From assembly GCA_002224055.1 (NCBI GenBank), contig AZLU01000004.1:115553-179552 (forward strand): 64,000 nucleotides of DNA. Reading direction: 5' to 3'. The stretch's first letter is position 1. Every line of letters begins with the position of its first letter. The notes under the pieces were generated by a model. The model saw only the letters and a program-made list of their open reading frames with translations, was not told where the DNA came from and searched no databases. The DNA comes from Pezizomycotina sp. ARF18 (lineage: Eukaryota; Ascomycota). Below, in pieces: positions 46,768 through 58,330 of this stretch. The translations under genes and the position numbers were made by a program.

Positions 46768-49700
46768 ATATTCTGCACAGAGCCAAGAGAAAAATAGCCG
46801 AATTAAAGCAGCACGTTCCGCACGCTCGCATCTGGAGCCAAAACGTCGACAGAATCGACAATACGAAATGATCTAGAAGCTGTTTACTGCTAGATTATAT
46901 TCTTTTGGTGGTTTTCTAGTAGTAGTTGTTTCACTAAAATGTTTTCATCTGGTTTATTCAACTGCGTGGTTTTTTTTTTTTTTTTTAAAAAAAGTAACGT
47001 TTATAGATGGCGCAGATTCTTAATTTAGCTTGCACTTCGTCTACAGGATGGTCTTTTTTTTCTTTTTCTTTTTTTTCTTGCAGTCAATCAAATACTCCCA
47101 AGCCACCAAACATTCACCAGAAATACCTAGATACTTAAATATTCTCCATTAGAGCTCTGAAGGACGGATGCATCAATACTCACTCTTTCCGACACTGTGC
47201 CCTCAAACGCGCTATTTGGAAATGCTTGATTATATACGAATAGACCTCTGAATATAATATTTATATTATGGTAAAAAGCATGGTCAATCATTAATCCTCC
47301 ATCAGAAGCGTATCTTACATATATTCACGCTTTACATCGAGCTACGAAGTCACGCCGATAGAGTATACAGCCGTTCATAATGTTCCATCACAATAAAATA
47401 CTGCCGCGACGCTAACCATTTTAATCTCCCCGAGACATATTATCGACTGGAAATATGCCATGTGGACGGATATAAGGGCATGGGTTAGTTGTATTGGCAC
47501 TGAGAAAGAAAATAGGTGGGGCAAGCTCATATTTGGTGTAAACCCAAAACTAATTCGTCCTAGACGGCCTCGTACATGACGCATATCAAGCTATTCTAGA
47601 AGGTAAAAGCACCGGATAACGAATTTCGAAGAGAAACTACCAGTACCTTTATTATAGGCAAGGTATTTGTAAATGGAGTTTCAAATACAGATGCATCAAT
47701 CGTACCGATCTATAGGAGATACTACAAAAAGACGTCTCTTCCGTCAAAAATAGGAGCGTCAAGCATCTACTGATTTCGCGTATCATAATCACCAATATTA
47801 GCTAAAAAAAAAACCTAACATACCAGGATAGCAAACTTCAACTGATCTCACCTGATCTCCATCTTGTGATTTCCCCGGCTTAACATTTTCGTATATTATT
47901 TTTCTGCTGTGAATAACGAAGCAGGATACCACACTGTGTGCCTCGATTAGCCCACGCATATGATAGAAATTGGGAAACGATCGCTTGAAAGCTCCAAGCA
48001 TTATATTTGAGCTACCTTTTCGAGGGTCAACTCCCCGGAGGAATATTAAGGCCATAGCCTCTCACACGTGGCCAGATCACAGGAGGTTTGAGTTATATCC
48101 ATACGTAGTCATGTCGCGTCGCCTGATCTTATCACATAAGCTTACTCCATGATCCAACGTACCGATTCGGATCGTCTCAGCTATCCATCGCGAAGCCTAA
48201 AACAACCGAATACTCCTGATCTTCAGTATAGAAGTATTGCCAACTTGAACATCTTCTGATAATGTCGAATTCAGTAGGTCGAGCAGAGGCCTAGCGTTCC
48301 CATATTGCAGTTTGGTTGGGAAGAGCGAGTTCTATGGGATAGCAGTTGAGCTTGAACCTCGGGAGGAATATGATACTTAGATCATTACCTCATGTCACAC
48401 TGAATGTAAGCGTCTAAATTGAATGCCTTTCATACTGTTTTGTAATTAGGGCCTCCCAGAGCTCGTAAGGCAGCCGTAGTGCAATGGCTTTCGGACTTCA
48501 TTGTAGAATTAAACCTAGCACGCTATTCCGGATTCAAACCCGGTGATTTGATAACTTTATCGCGTAGACATAGGTATGCGAGGAAGACTAACCGGCCATA
48601 TGATGAATCTAATGGCTAATACAACATCGCCCGGCTACATTAGCAGAGTATTAGCGCTTATGAACGCGCGACAGCGTTAATGCTCTGTGCGGACACAGAC
48701 GATTTCCCGATAGGCTCAGCACTAAGGGCAAGGATTACTCAGTACGGAACTCCAAAATGCGTGCCTATTGCGTAGTCCACGTAGTCAGCTCGTTATATAG
48801 GGAAGATTAGAAGAACCGGATAGGACGGAAAGAAACTTACGGTTCCTTAAGATAACCACTTAGAAAAGCTGGCGAGAAGGAACAATTTGTACTTCCGGGT
48901 TTGAACCCCGAGGATTCATTCATTTGTTGGTCGTCTCAACATGATATCGGGTGGTCTCTTATAAATTTCGTGGTTAAGAGGATACCGCGTACGATGATAG
49001 CGAGATTTTTTACATGATCTCAGAATTTGAAACCTCTGAATCCACCCAGTTATAATTTATGGAAGAGGGACCTTATTATGCGATCTCGAGAAGAGGAGGA
49101 AAGTCCGATACCATCAAAGGAAGAGTTGCCGAACTGATATGCCGGTTTTTATGCGGCGATCGTTTTGAGGGTATGAGATAACAGGCCGATCAATATACCA
49201 ACCGATGAGTGATATTTGAATACTAAAATATCGCGCATGTGCACACCCCAGCACAAACTATTCTCACCAAGGCACTCTCCTATACAAACGCTCCGTTTAC
49301 CAAGCTAAATTATCCATCACCGAGACTTTGACTTGGAATACCCTAATATGGGTTTAAACTTATGAGGCTTTTACGTAACTACCATACCTAGATTCGTATA
49401 TACGTCCCTGCAATTCCGATAAATTTGAAAGCCGACTAGGGTGATGATAACAGCACTCCTTAGCACCCGTAACATACTGCAACAACATGTAGATCAAGGT
49501 CTCCGGATCACGAGCCATAATTATCGAGACCGATTAACGCAGAGCATAATCTCCTAACATTGCTCGCAAACAGGAAATAGAACTAGCAGATAAAGTAATT
49601 GCAAGTAAACATCTCATAACGTAAAAGTAACCACTTATCACCGCGCGATGTAGATCACCGCAATTAAAGATGCTACATATCACCGAGAAGGAGTCGAAAA

Positions 49701-52700
49701 CCGCTGCCGATAACGTACGGACGCTACATTCACGAATGGGCTTTCTTGTTCAGAAAATCTCAGCCGGGAGCATATCACTCCTGGACGAATTAATTGTTTC
49801 GCGGAAAAGCTACGAAATCGCACGTAGTACAGCTAAAAATTAAAAAAGCGTCTTATAAGCCTTACACATTGCCAGCGTCGACGCCGCTGTGGTATAATCG
49901 GATACGCAGCGCTTTCGGCGACGAGACGTGATAACGAATCATGCGCGGTCTGACAATGATCAACCGGGCCATGGAGCAGGCTAACAAATGGTTGATCGGT
50001 ATCTATGGCTCTTTGTGACAAATCTAGTATTGATGAGTTGTGGATGTTGTGCGATCGTCGGGCTCAATAGCCGGGATCGATAACTATCATCCAATCACGA
50101 GGAATCAACGCGACGAGCTAATTAAAGACAAAACAAAGAACTTAAACCATTCTCGCGGATCGAGGAACATGTTCATAACGAAAACACTAATACAGCAAGG
50201 TGGATCAGGTGTTGGTTTGCATTATTAAACAAGTTGCTGGAGGGGGTTGACATCGGGTGGATTTGACGAAATAAGCCATTGAACATAAACATAGTTATAT
50301 ACAACGAAAATACGCTATATCTCAAGATATCCAGGATGATAAAGGGATATTAACAGATAATACCGTAAAACGTGGCAATTTGGCTTATCCAATCTCCCAA
50401 CTACCATTTGCACGTCTCTTTAGGTCCTTTGGTCAGATAATATATTGGTACAATGACCATCTTCTCAAAGAATGATATCTGACATAAAGGAAACGAATTT
50501 GACACGATTATCATACTTTCCTTTGCTTAACCATTATCCTTATAGGAAAAGAGTATCTGGATTTCAACGCTTTAGCACACACTTACTTGTTCTTTTACAG
50601 TTTCAAGAGGTGAGACTGAGCTGATAGCGGCGGGCAATTTGTTACTATTATACTAACCCTTTTGTTTCTACGTGTTTATAATTGATATCGTGATATTTAT
50701 TTCGTTATTATTCCTCTTTCGCAGGGTATATTATTGCGTTCCACGGTTTGAGGTGGACCTTCTGATGGATGGAGATGCAGGCTCCCTATACCCCAAACCC
50801 AAGAACTATTTGTAATAAATCATGTGTAACTTCTTTCTTTAGGAGCAGAGCACATTCACGCCACGTCTCAACCTTTGCGTTACCGGGTAGGTCTCTATAC
50901 TTTCCACTCTTACATATGTGAATCGTTTAAAACTTTACGTGAATTGCCAAATGCAGATAGCGGCCTCCAGACGTGAAACTCACAAGCCTTTCAAAGTTGG
51001 TATATTACCACTATTCTCAAATTAGTACATATCTCCAGAACATTTAGTTTGGGACTTCAGCGAGAACATACACGAAATTTGAAATTATATTCTCCATAGA
51101 TTCAGTGCATTTGTAATTCCTATACGATATGTAAAACTTTATTAGCGTCGTACAATCATTCTGAATGAATTAACCGAATTGCCTTAAAAGTAAAAGCCGT
51201 GAAGATTGCCGAAAGTTCGGTTTGAAATCAGAATTGCGAGAGTTGTTAACCTCGAAAAATACATTACTTAAAGCCGTAGGTTCGCTTCATACGAAGCATA
51301 AATACGCTCGTACCTTGTGTAAAATTACACGAGAACATGTATCGTGATTATAATATTACGTTTATTCAAGAAATCAAAAGTGTACCAAGTGTTATTCACA
51401 CTTGTCCGCTTATTTCCCAAAATTACACAAGAAATTGTTTGAGACATGTCCCCACCGCGTAACGAATAGCGAGGATCACGAAAATGTAACCCTTGTCGAA
51501 GTCTCCATGTATATGCCTCAAAATCACACCACCAATCACCAAGGGAGAGATTTCTTGTGAACCTCGTAGATAAACAAACAAGACGGGTACAGGTCCCTTA
51601 GGCTATATAGCGACAATTTGGTGCCGCCAATATCAAACCCTGTAACTAGTGCAATTTAAGGGAAAGCGAGTGCGAGAAACTTTGTGGAGCTCACCCCACA
51701 CTAGGAAATTGCGCCATTATTCGTCGCACGGCATTCATCGATCCATCGAGGCCGATTTAAACAATAATACATGAGCAGGAACTGATAAGATAAACTAGGG
51801 TTCTGTTTTCAGCATTTCTCCACACTCTCAAGGATCAGCCGGATATCCGGGAATTGTCCGGCGTTACACCATGCTATCTCGAGTATGTGCTCCTGCAGAC
51901 TGGCTTTTCACAGGGATCACCGATCGCTGCGCCATTGAGAACATATTCCCTACATGTATACAGAAGCATCATAAAAAGAGGCTCTAAAGCGGGGGTTGCT
52001 AAGCCATTAGTACACCAATCATCTCAAGATACTCTACTTCAAAAGCAATTGATAACAATCGGTAAACTTTCCGAGTCGCCGATTGACCGGTCAGTATAGA
52101 GTAATATTATCTGCTCAAGTTAATCATTGCGTAACAAAGCAAGGAATCTAATGCCAATTTCATCCAGGAGGATTTTGTTTCCCCCTTTGCGAGAATGCAA
52201 ACACGGGAACGTAGAGAAATCATGATCAGAGCTCGGCTTTGACCGACAAAGCTCTCAAGTTTCTTCTCCTATCGTTACACTTCGAGGCTCTCACCAAAGT
52301 TTCTTTATTTTTTTGTATTCTTTATTTTATTTTTTCCTTCTTGATTCAACGCCGCCAACATTGAGAAGCAATTTTCTTCACAACAGAAAGAAAGAAACTG
52401 TTAGCGAAAATGACCCCAGTGCGTAACTAACATGAACAAGGAACATACCTAGCGGTTCAACGAAATTGCTTCTTTCTATAATTTACTCCTAAGCTACGAA
52501 ATGAGGCTTCAAGGGTAGAATTCTCGGGTATCACTGAGAAGTATACGAGGGTACTCGAACTTGGGTCAGTTCACAGATAAGAGCGTGTGACTGCTACCGT
52601 ACGTGCTATTTGGAAGTTGCACGTGACCGCGAGAAAATATTGCCGACAGCTGCCTAAGTAACGGACCAGAAAAATGAATGAAAAAGAACACAAGGAACTT

Positions 52701-52855
52701 TCCACCGTGTGCAACAACGACACCGTCAACTTTTTCAAATCCCTTCGAAGCTGCACTCTAACCCACCAAACCCACCAACGCCGCATTATAACGAACGTCA
52801 ATAACATCTAGAACTACTTCACACTCGCGAACGCTTACTTACTGCCCGTTTCACT
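46768..52855. other. 6-kb region without recognisable genes
   Basis: No long frame or family motif convinces me on either strand. It has a T17 run at 46970-46986. Two tRNA-like T-arm/B-box motifs lie in opposite orientation at about 48528-48548 (+) and 48893-48912 (-). A short peptide at about 51890-51930 (TGFSQGSPIAAPL) resembles a reverse-transcriptase motif. The size and the scattered fragments suggest a degraded transposable element, but I cannot prove this. Confidence 0.4.
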
Positions 52856-54063
52856 ATGTCTGGAGCCGGATATGACGTCGTCGTTGACGTCGACGACGAG
52901 GTAAAGCGCTCGTTGAACTCAACCCCGTCGCTCAAAACCGCAGAAGCTAACAGCCAGCGCAGAGGGACCTCGGACACACCGACCTCGACCAGAACCTCGA
53001 GTTCCAAAGTACGCCCCTCCATCCCCTCTACAAACATATACTTCCACGAGCTAACATAACCCCTCACCCCTAGACTACCACCAAAACGACGCCCCCGCCG
53101 GAAAAGTAACCACCAACACCCAAAACCGCGGCGGCTTCTTCTCCTCCTCCTCATCAAACACCCGCTCCAACGAAAACAGCAAGCACACCCTCTGGTCCAT
53201 GGCCTTCTACGCCCAATTCTTCGACGTAGACTCCGACGACGTGCTAAAGCGCTGCTGGGCAGCCCTCTTCCCCGCGCGAACTTCCTCGACGTGATGGAAG
53301 GGAACGCAGACCTCTACGGTCCCTTCTGGATATCCACAACCGTAGTCCTCTTCCTGTTCTTGACGACGGAGTTGGCTAGTTACTTTTCGAAATTAAAGGG
53401 TGAACCGTTCGTTTATGACTTTACGAGTTTGACGGCGGCGGCGGGCTTGTGTACGGGTATACCGCGATTGTTCCGGTGGCGCTTTGGGGTGTTTTGAAGT
53501 GGTACGGGAGCGATTCGGCGAATATTCTGGAGTGTTTGTCGCTTTACGGGTACGCGAATGTTATTTGGTGCCGGTTTCTATTGCGAGTATTTCGCCGATT
53601 CAGAGTAGGTTTCTTCTATCTCTCACCTCTACTCTCTTTAAGATTTTCTTCGGATATTTATGGGTTTGAAGGGTAGCTAATGTATGCGGTAGTACTCAAC
53701 TGGGTCTTCGTCGCCGTGGGCTCGGTGTCTCCGGCCTCTTCTTGTTCCGTAACTTGTAAGCATACATCGTCCCACTTTTTTCAATTTTACGGTGGGTTTC
53801 AAGAGTTCTAATCTCATGCGTGATATTGTTCAGGTACCCCGTCGTCAACAGCATCGATAACAAAACGTCAAGGGTTCTATTGATCGTCATGATTGCGCTG
53901 CACGCTGGCTTCGCGCTCGCTATCAAGATTTTCTTCTTTGCGTGAGTACTCCGTTTGAATCCTTTAATTTTCAATTAAGAACCGAATGCTAAATAATTTT
54001 GGCAGACACTCCGTCAAGCAGCAAGATCACGGGAAAGGGAAAGAGAAGCCGTTGCTGTTTTAA
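52856..54063 (+). CDS. YIPF1/2 (Yip1-domain) Golgi membrane protein
   Basis: Yip1-family proteins sit in Golgi or ER membranes and contact Rab GTPases. The ATG at 52856 opens MSGAGYDVVVDVDDEVKRSL, a Ser/Thr-rich cytosolic part interrupted by an intron from GTACGC 53008 to CCCTAG 53073. The conserved core follows: LWSMAFYAQFFDVDSDDVL, then NADLYGPFWISTTVVLFLF, which holds the DLYGPFW signature (53306-53362). Helices follow: YGYTAIVPVALWGVLKWYG, LECLSLYGYANVIWCPVSI, WVFVAVGLGVSGLFLF and LLIVMIALHAGFALAIKIFF. Further introns occur around 53605-53690, 53757-53833 and 53942-54004. The tail HGKGKEKPLLF ends at TAA 54061-54063. Shifts are visible near 53090, 53275 and 53450. Five membrane segments and the overall order match the family. 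Confidence 0.87.
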
Positions 54064-54613
54064 AGAAGAGACACGTTGTTTCTCAATTAAGAGGGGCATT
54101 CGCCCGTGGAGATGTGAAGTCGTTTTCGTCGAACTTTTAGTCATAGAATGGTTGTTTTTGCTTTTTACTAAGAGATCATCCCTTTGTTTACCATAAGAAA
54201 ATAAATCTACTAGCGAAGGCTGGAATCTCTTTTGAATTATTATTGTTCGTAGACCCCTAAGAAAAAATTTCTCTATTCCACCAGCTCTCGTAGTCTGAAA
54301 TGCTTCCTGAGAAAGCAAGGCAGACTGAACCTTCTCTTTGTTTGTTCTCCCTGAGCGCACCACCGGATTAAAATGTTTTTTGCTTGTGATAGAAAAGTAC
54401 GCTCCCCACAAAAAAAAAAAAAAATTAATAATATCATTTTCCAAAGAACCACATTTAAGCTCTCCTATCAAAAAGAATGAATAAAAGCGCGCAAAATATG
54501 ATAAACGAACGTGAAACCGTGTCGAAAAAGTATTGATAAAAAGTCATTGGAGCCTTCGTTATTAGCCACACGTTTTGCCAGAAATGTCTAATCAGGAAAG
54601 GAGTTCTCAAGGC
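54064..54613. other. Convergent intergenic region
   Basis: AT-rich 3' regions of the YIPF gene (+) and ESS1 (-). Contains an A14-15 run near 54410-54424 and nothing else that I recognise. Confidence 0.6.
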
Positions 54614-55299
54614 TCACCTTTCGATAAGATGTAATCCGCTCGCCGTCTCAACGACCCCGCTCATCTCTCCAGGCTTAAGCGCGAACGCAGCGTCCTCGAA
54701 TTCCTTCTGCATCTCACCCTTTCCGAAGAAGCCACTAGAACGTTCGTTAGCACGCGTTATCACCGGATTGAAAAGGAATTGTTCCACGTACAGGTCACCG
54801 CCCTTCCTCGCGGACGAGCAATCGGATTCCGTCTGCGCCAGCTCCGAAAGCTTAATGTCGCCGGACCTGATCCTCTCCTCGTGCTGCTTGATGATATTCA
54901 TGGCTTCCTCCTTCGTGCGGGTGATCTCGGACTAAAAATGGAATAGCAATTAGTTGCCAAGTTTCCTTCAACCGTTTTTGGTCGTATTTGAATCCTCCCC
55001 ATGTTATATAAGGGAAAAGGCACAGCATAGAGCAAAAGCGCACCTCCTTCCAGCTACTCGGCCTCCTGCTCTCCCTGTGCTTGACGAGCAGGTGGCTGGC
55101 GCGTATTTTTCCTTCGCTGGGGCCTCGGGCTGGATCCCCTCGCTGTGGTGCGCCGCCATGTACGCCTTGAGCTTCTCCGTATCGGTTTCCTGGGAGGTTC
55201 CCACCGGGACTCGCTCTCCGCCGCGTTGAAGTAGTACGGGAGGTTGCGCGTCTTGCTGTAGCGGACCTCCCAACCGGACGGTAGACCTGTATCCGACAT
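54614..55299 (-). CDS. ESS1: ESS1/PIN1 peptidyl-prolyl cis-trans isomerase, three exons
   Basis: ESS1 isomerises phospho-Ser/Thr-Pro bonds, notably in the RNA polymerase II C-terminal domain. Exon 1 (55299-55044) carries the WW domain: LPSGWEVRYSKTRNLPYYFN with the second Trp in SRWEPP. It is followed by EKLKAYMAAHHSEG and the start of the rotamase (ASHLLVKHRESRRPSSW). Intron 1 is 55043-54932 (GTGCGC...TTTTAG). Exon 2 (SEITRTKEEAMNIIKQHEER, ESDCSSARKGGD) ends at 54792. Intron 2 is 54791-54735 (GTACGT, branch TGCTAAC, end TTCTAG). It is 57 nt and stop-free, so an unspliced reading would add 19 residues. Exon 3 gives GFFGKGEMQKEFEDAAFALK and ends GLHLIER at TGA 54614. Basic residues after HLLVKH (phosphate pocket) and the catalytic C (DCSSAR) are present. 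Exon 1 has two one-base shifts (near 55200 and 55110). Confidence 0.9.
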
Positions 55300-55454
55300 T
55301 GCGATTTCTGAAAATGGAAGGAGGGGGGTGTAGTAAGAGATGCGTGTAAGGTTTCTGTTCTTGTTCACATAAAAGTTCAGGATCACGTTAGCGGGTAATG
55401 TCTGAGAACAAACTTGAAGTTGGTTGTTTTGCTTTTTTGGCCTGGCAGGGCTAC

Positions 55455-55458
<4 letters not shown>

Positions 55459-55497
<39 letters not shown>
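55459..55497. repeat. A39 tract upstream of ESS1
   Basis: The longest mononucleotide run in the window, 160 bp upstream of the ESS1 start (sense T39). It may be a nucleosome-excluding promoter tract. Confidence 0.9.
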
Positions 55498-55499
<2 letters not shown>

Positions 55500-55910
55500 T
55501 GTGGAGAAATTAAAAAAGAGCCATTGATGATTGTTGGAATGTTCTCTGCTTTGTTCCCTTGCGTCCTCTTGCGTAATCAGAAGGGAGCTAGAGGTTAGAG
55601 GCCAGAGGCTAGGAAGGAGAAACAGAAGGGAATAGTGTACGGATCAACCAAAAGTCTTGTATCTCGGTTGCAGCAAGCACATAAAGTACACACACACCAC
55701 ACACCTTTTTTGATTTAAGAGAGCTCCGATCTTAGATCTATCAGCTCCTCAAAGCTTTCGTGATGGATGCAAGTCAAGAAAAACAACGTGCTCGTGTATC
55801 TTCACAGGAAGCCCAAATAAGACGATAATGTGATAAGATGTGATTTAATAGTACGTCACTAATGTTTTTTTTGCGCTATTAAATCTTTCCTTATTGCTTT
55901 ACTGATAGAT

Positions 55911-55946
55911 AATAATAATAACAACAACAACAATAATAATAATAAT
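55911..55946. repeat. (AAT/AAC)n microsatellite
   Basis: Twelve trinucleotide units of AAT with four or five AAC units in the middle. Confidence 0.85.
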
Positions 55947-56104
55947 GGGTGGTGAATTGTTGAGAGATAGTAGGGGGAAGAAAGGGAATAGAGGAACAGA
56001 GGAATGGAGGAGGAATAGGGAAAAAGGGAACAAAACAGAAAGAAGAGAATTGCTGAGAGCTGCGGGGTTCTTTTTTGGAGCTCCAATCTAATCCAATGGA
56101 AGGA

Positions 56105-56172
56105 AAATAAAAATTAATTAAATAAAATAAAAATAAAATAAATAAATAAACAAAATAAAATAAAATAAATAA
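56105..56172. repeat. AAAT/AAAAT low-complexity repeat
   Basis: Imperfect tetra- and pentanucleotide A-rich units (AAATA, AAAT) over about 68 bp. Confidence 0.8.
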
Positions 56173-57802
56173 TTCCTCCCTTGGCACTCTATATTACTCC
56201 CCAGTATTTATATTTAGTGTATCACCTGACAGGGACTTCATTGGAGGAGCAACCGCGCTAAGAAAGACTGAATCGAGGTCTGATCCCGATTAGGAAGTGC
56301 TATTACCGCTTTAGGGATAATTAGGGCAATTCAAAATGCAGCTCTCTCGCTCAAGTCCGGATTGAAATATTTAAAATAAAATATATCAAAAAAGTCCGTC
56401 CAATGCCTTTGTTTGGATCTTTCTTGCATAACGCCTCTTCTAAGCTTATCAAAGCGCCTTTATAGCGATGAAAATCTCATGATCACGGTGTCAAGGTAAA
56501 GGGACAACGCGATGGGCGCACGATTGATATCATATCCTTTCGATCCTTTCGTGAGAAATATCTACATCTGTGGTAACCATAATATTAGAAGAGAATTGGG
56601 AGAGGTAAGAGCGGACGCAGGTATATTTGGTAATCACTGTGGAGCTTCCCGTCATTCTTTTACTCAGATTACATGTTCGTTTAAATCCTCACGGGCGCGT
56701 CAAACGGATGGGTTGATTCACGGATTAACTCGACGGCTATAAACAGCCATGGTAGAAAAGGCAGAAGCTTCTTTGGAAGAGACAGAAGGGGGTCACTGGA
56801 ACACATTTTCTGGGGATGCCGAACTCCGAGGTTGGGTTTGGGCTGGTCGTGCTCGGGATATTTTATGCTAGTCTTCGCCGTAAACCCGTTCCCACTTTCT
56901 ACCTATTCGTTTTACTCCGCCTTCGAGAGACACGAATCGTGTTCAGATCTTGGAAAAAATAAGCTCGATCACAACAAACAAACAAAAAACGAACTGCCTC
57001 CGTACTCCGCATTTTGATGCAACCGAACCAGGGAGTAGGAGAGAGGGCGGAGGAAATAGAGACTCGGAGAGATATGATATGATATGAACGATGTTTATCA
57101 TTGGCGCTATTTGGTTTAAAAAAATGCGGAGGTGGTCAGCTGGAACATTCTTTTTTCAGTCAAGATCGTGAACAATTTTTTTTTGTCCACGTTGTTCGTC
57201 ATACTACCTATTCCTTACGTATTAATTCTAAAGAGGTACGTTAGTCTGTTGTCTGCCCGCTAATCGATAATCGTGGTCGTTGAAACGAGTGGAGAGCATC
57301 GTCATGCCATTGGGTGAGAAGACTAGGAGACTTGGCATTTAGCGACGATGACGAGGAGGGAACGGCAGGATTAGGCAGGATTTTCCTCTTTGACAGTTGG
57401 CCTGCTTTCTGAAACTCAACGCCTCTTCGGAGGAGAGCGTTAAAAAATAATTGATAGGAAAGACGTTGAAAAGGTGAGAATCGTGAAAACTCGGAAAGAA
57501 AGTATATAAAGAGCCAGCGGTGACTACCTCCCATGGGTTGATTGGTAGTCGTACAGATAATGATATGACATACTGCCCTTTATCTCTTTCTCCAGATCTT
57601 TCTCCCTCTCTATCTATATCTACTCTCCTGTCCTTTAAAGCATTAAGAGCCGAATATATTGTAATCCCTGGAATGTCCACTTGCACTTGGATAAGAAGAG
57701 AAGAGCAAATTTTTGTTAGCGATTAAAAAAGAAAAGAAAAAAAAAAAAAAAAAACTTTTTTGCCCCACCGTAAAAAAATATATAATAATTTACAGCAAAG
57801 AG

Positions 57803-57828
57803 AAAAAAAAAAAAAAAAAAAAAAAAAA
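57803..57828. repeat. A26 tract upstream of eIF2-alpha
   Basis: Part of a 230-bp cluster of A-rich runs (57726-57955), about 500 bp upstream of the eIF2-alpha start. Confidence 0.9.
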
Positions 57829-58330
57829 GAAAGAAAAATTTTTTCCTTTCACAGCCAAAAAGACTCACAATAAATAAAAAAAAAAAAGTAAAAAAAAAAA
57901 AGGAAAAAGGAAAAGGAAAAATTAATACTGCAGGCGCTTTTTTTTTCTTTTTTAACACCAAAAATCCTTCTTCCACATACAAATTTTTTTCTTCAAGGTC
58001 AAATAATACAGAAATACTTTATTATATTTATTCCGTTCCCATTCGCGACTCTCCTTTTTTTTTCTTGTTTCCATCTTTTCAAAATATTGATTCATATCCA
58101 TTCTTTGCCGTTTCTCCAAGTTTCATTCCTCGAAAAAAGCCTTGAGCTTGATCTTTATATAGTATCGCAGCGTCCGCGAGAGCTTCAGCCTTCAGTTTGA
58201 GCAATATCCCAGTTAATATAAAAGAACAACCTTCCCCGCCTTTACCTCTGAGAGAAACCAACCCCCACAGCAACCAACATTGAACCACCATCCCCCTTTA
58301 TATAACCCACACATACACATACGAACCAAG

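Larger units (their letters stand above)
55300..58330. other. Intergenic region rich in low-complexity DNA
   Basis: No gene recognised over about 3 kb. It holds the A39 run 55459-55497, an AAT/AAC trinucleotide repeat (55911-55946), an AAAT-type repeat (56105-56172), and several A-rich runs between 57726 and 57960. Open frames there are Phe/Lys artefacts of these runs. A minus-strand frame at 57339-57686 has no family feature. Confidence 0.6.

Noticed and set aside
54735-54791. A 19-residue insertion in the ESS1 rotamase domain
   Set aside because: The segment has a GT donor, a TGCTAAC branch site and an AG acceptor, and removal restores the usual GDL-GFF junction.
57339-57686. 115-codon minus-strand frame near 57.5 kb
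   Set aside because: No motif, and it lies in low-complexity flanking DNA; overlapping frames are equally long.
57716-57982. Phenylalanine-rich minus-strand frame
   Set aside because: It is an artefact of consecutive A runs; no start context or family feature.
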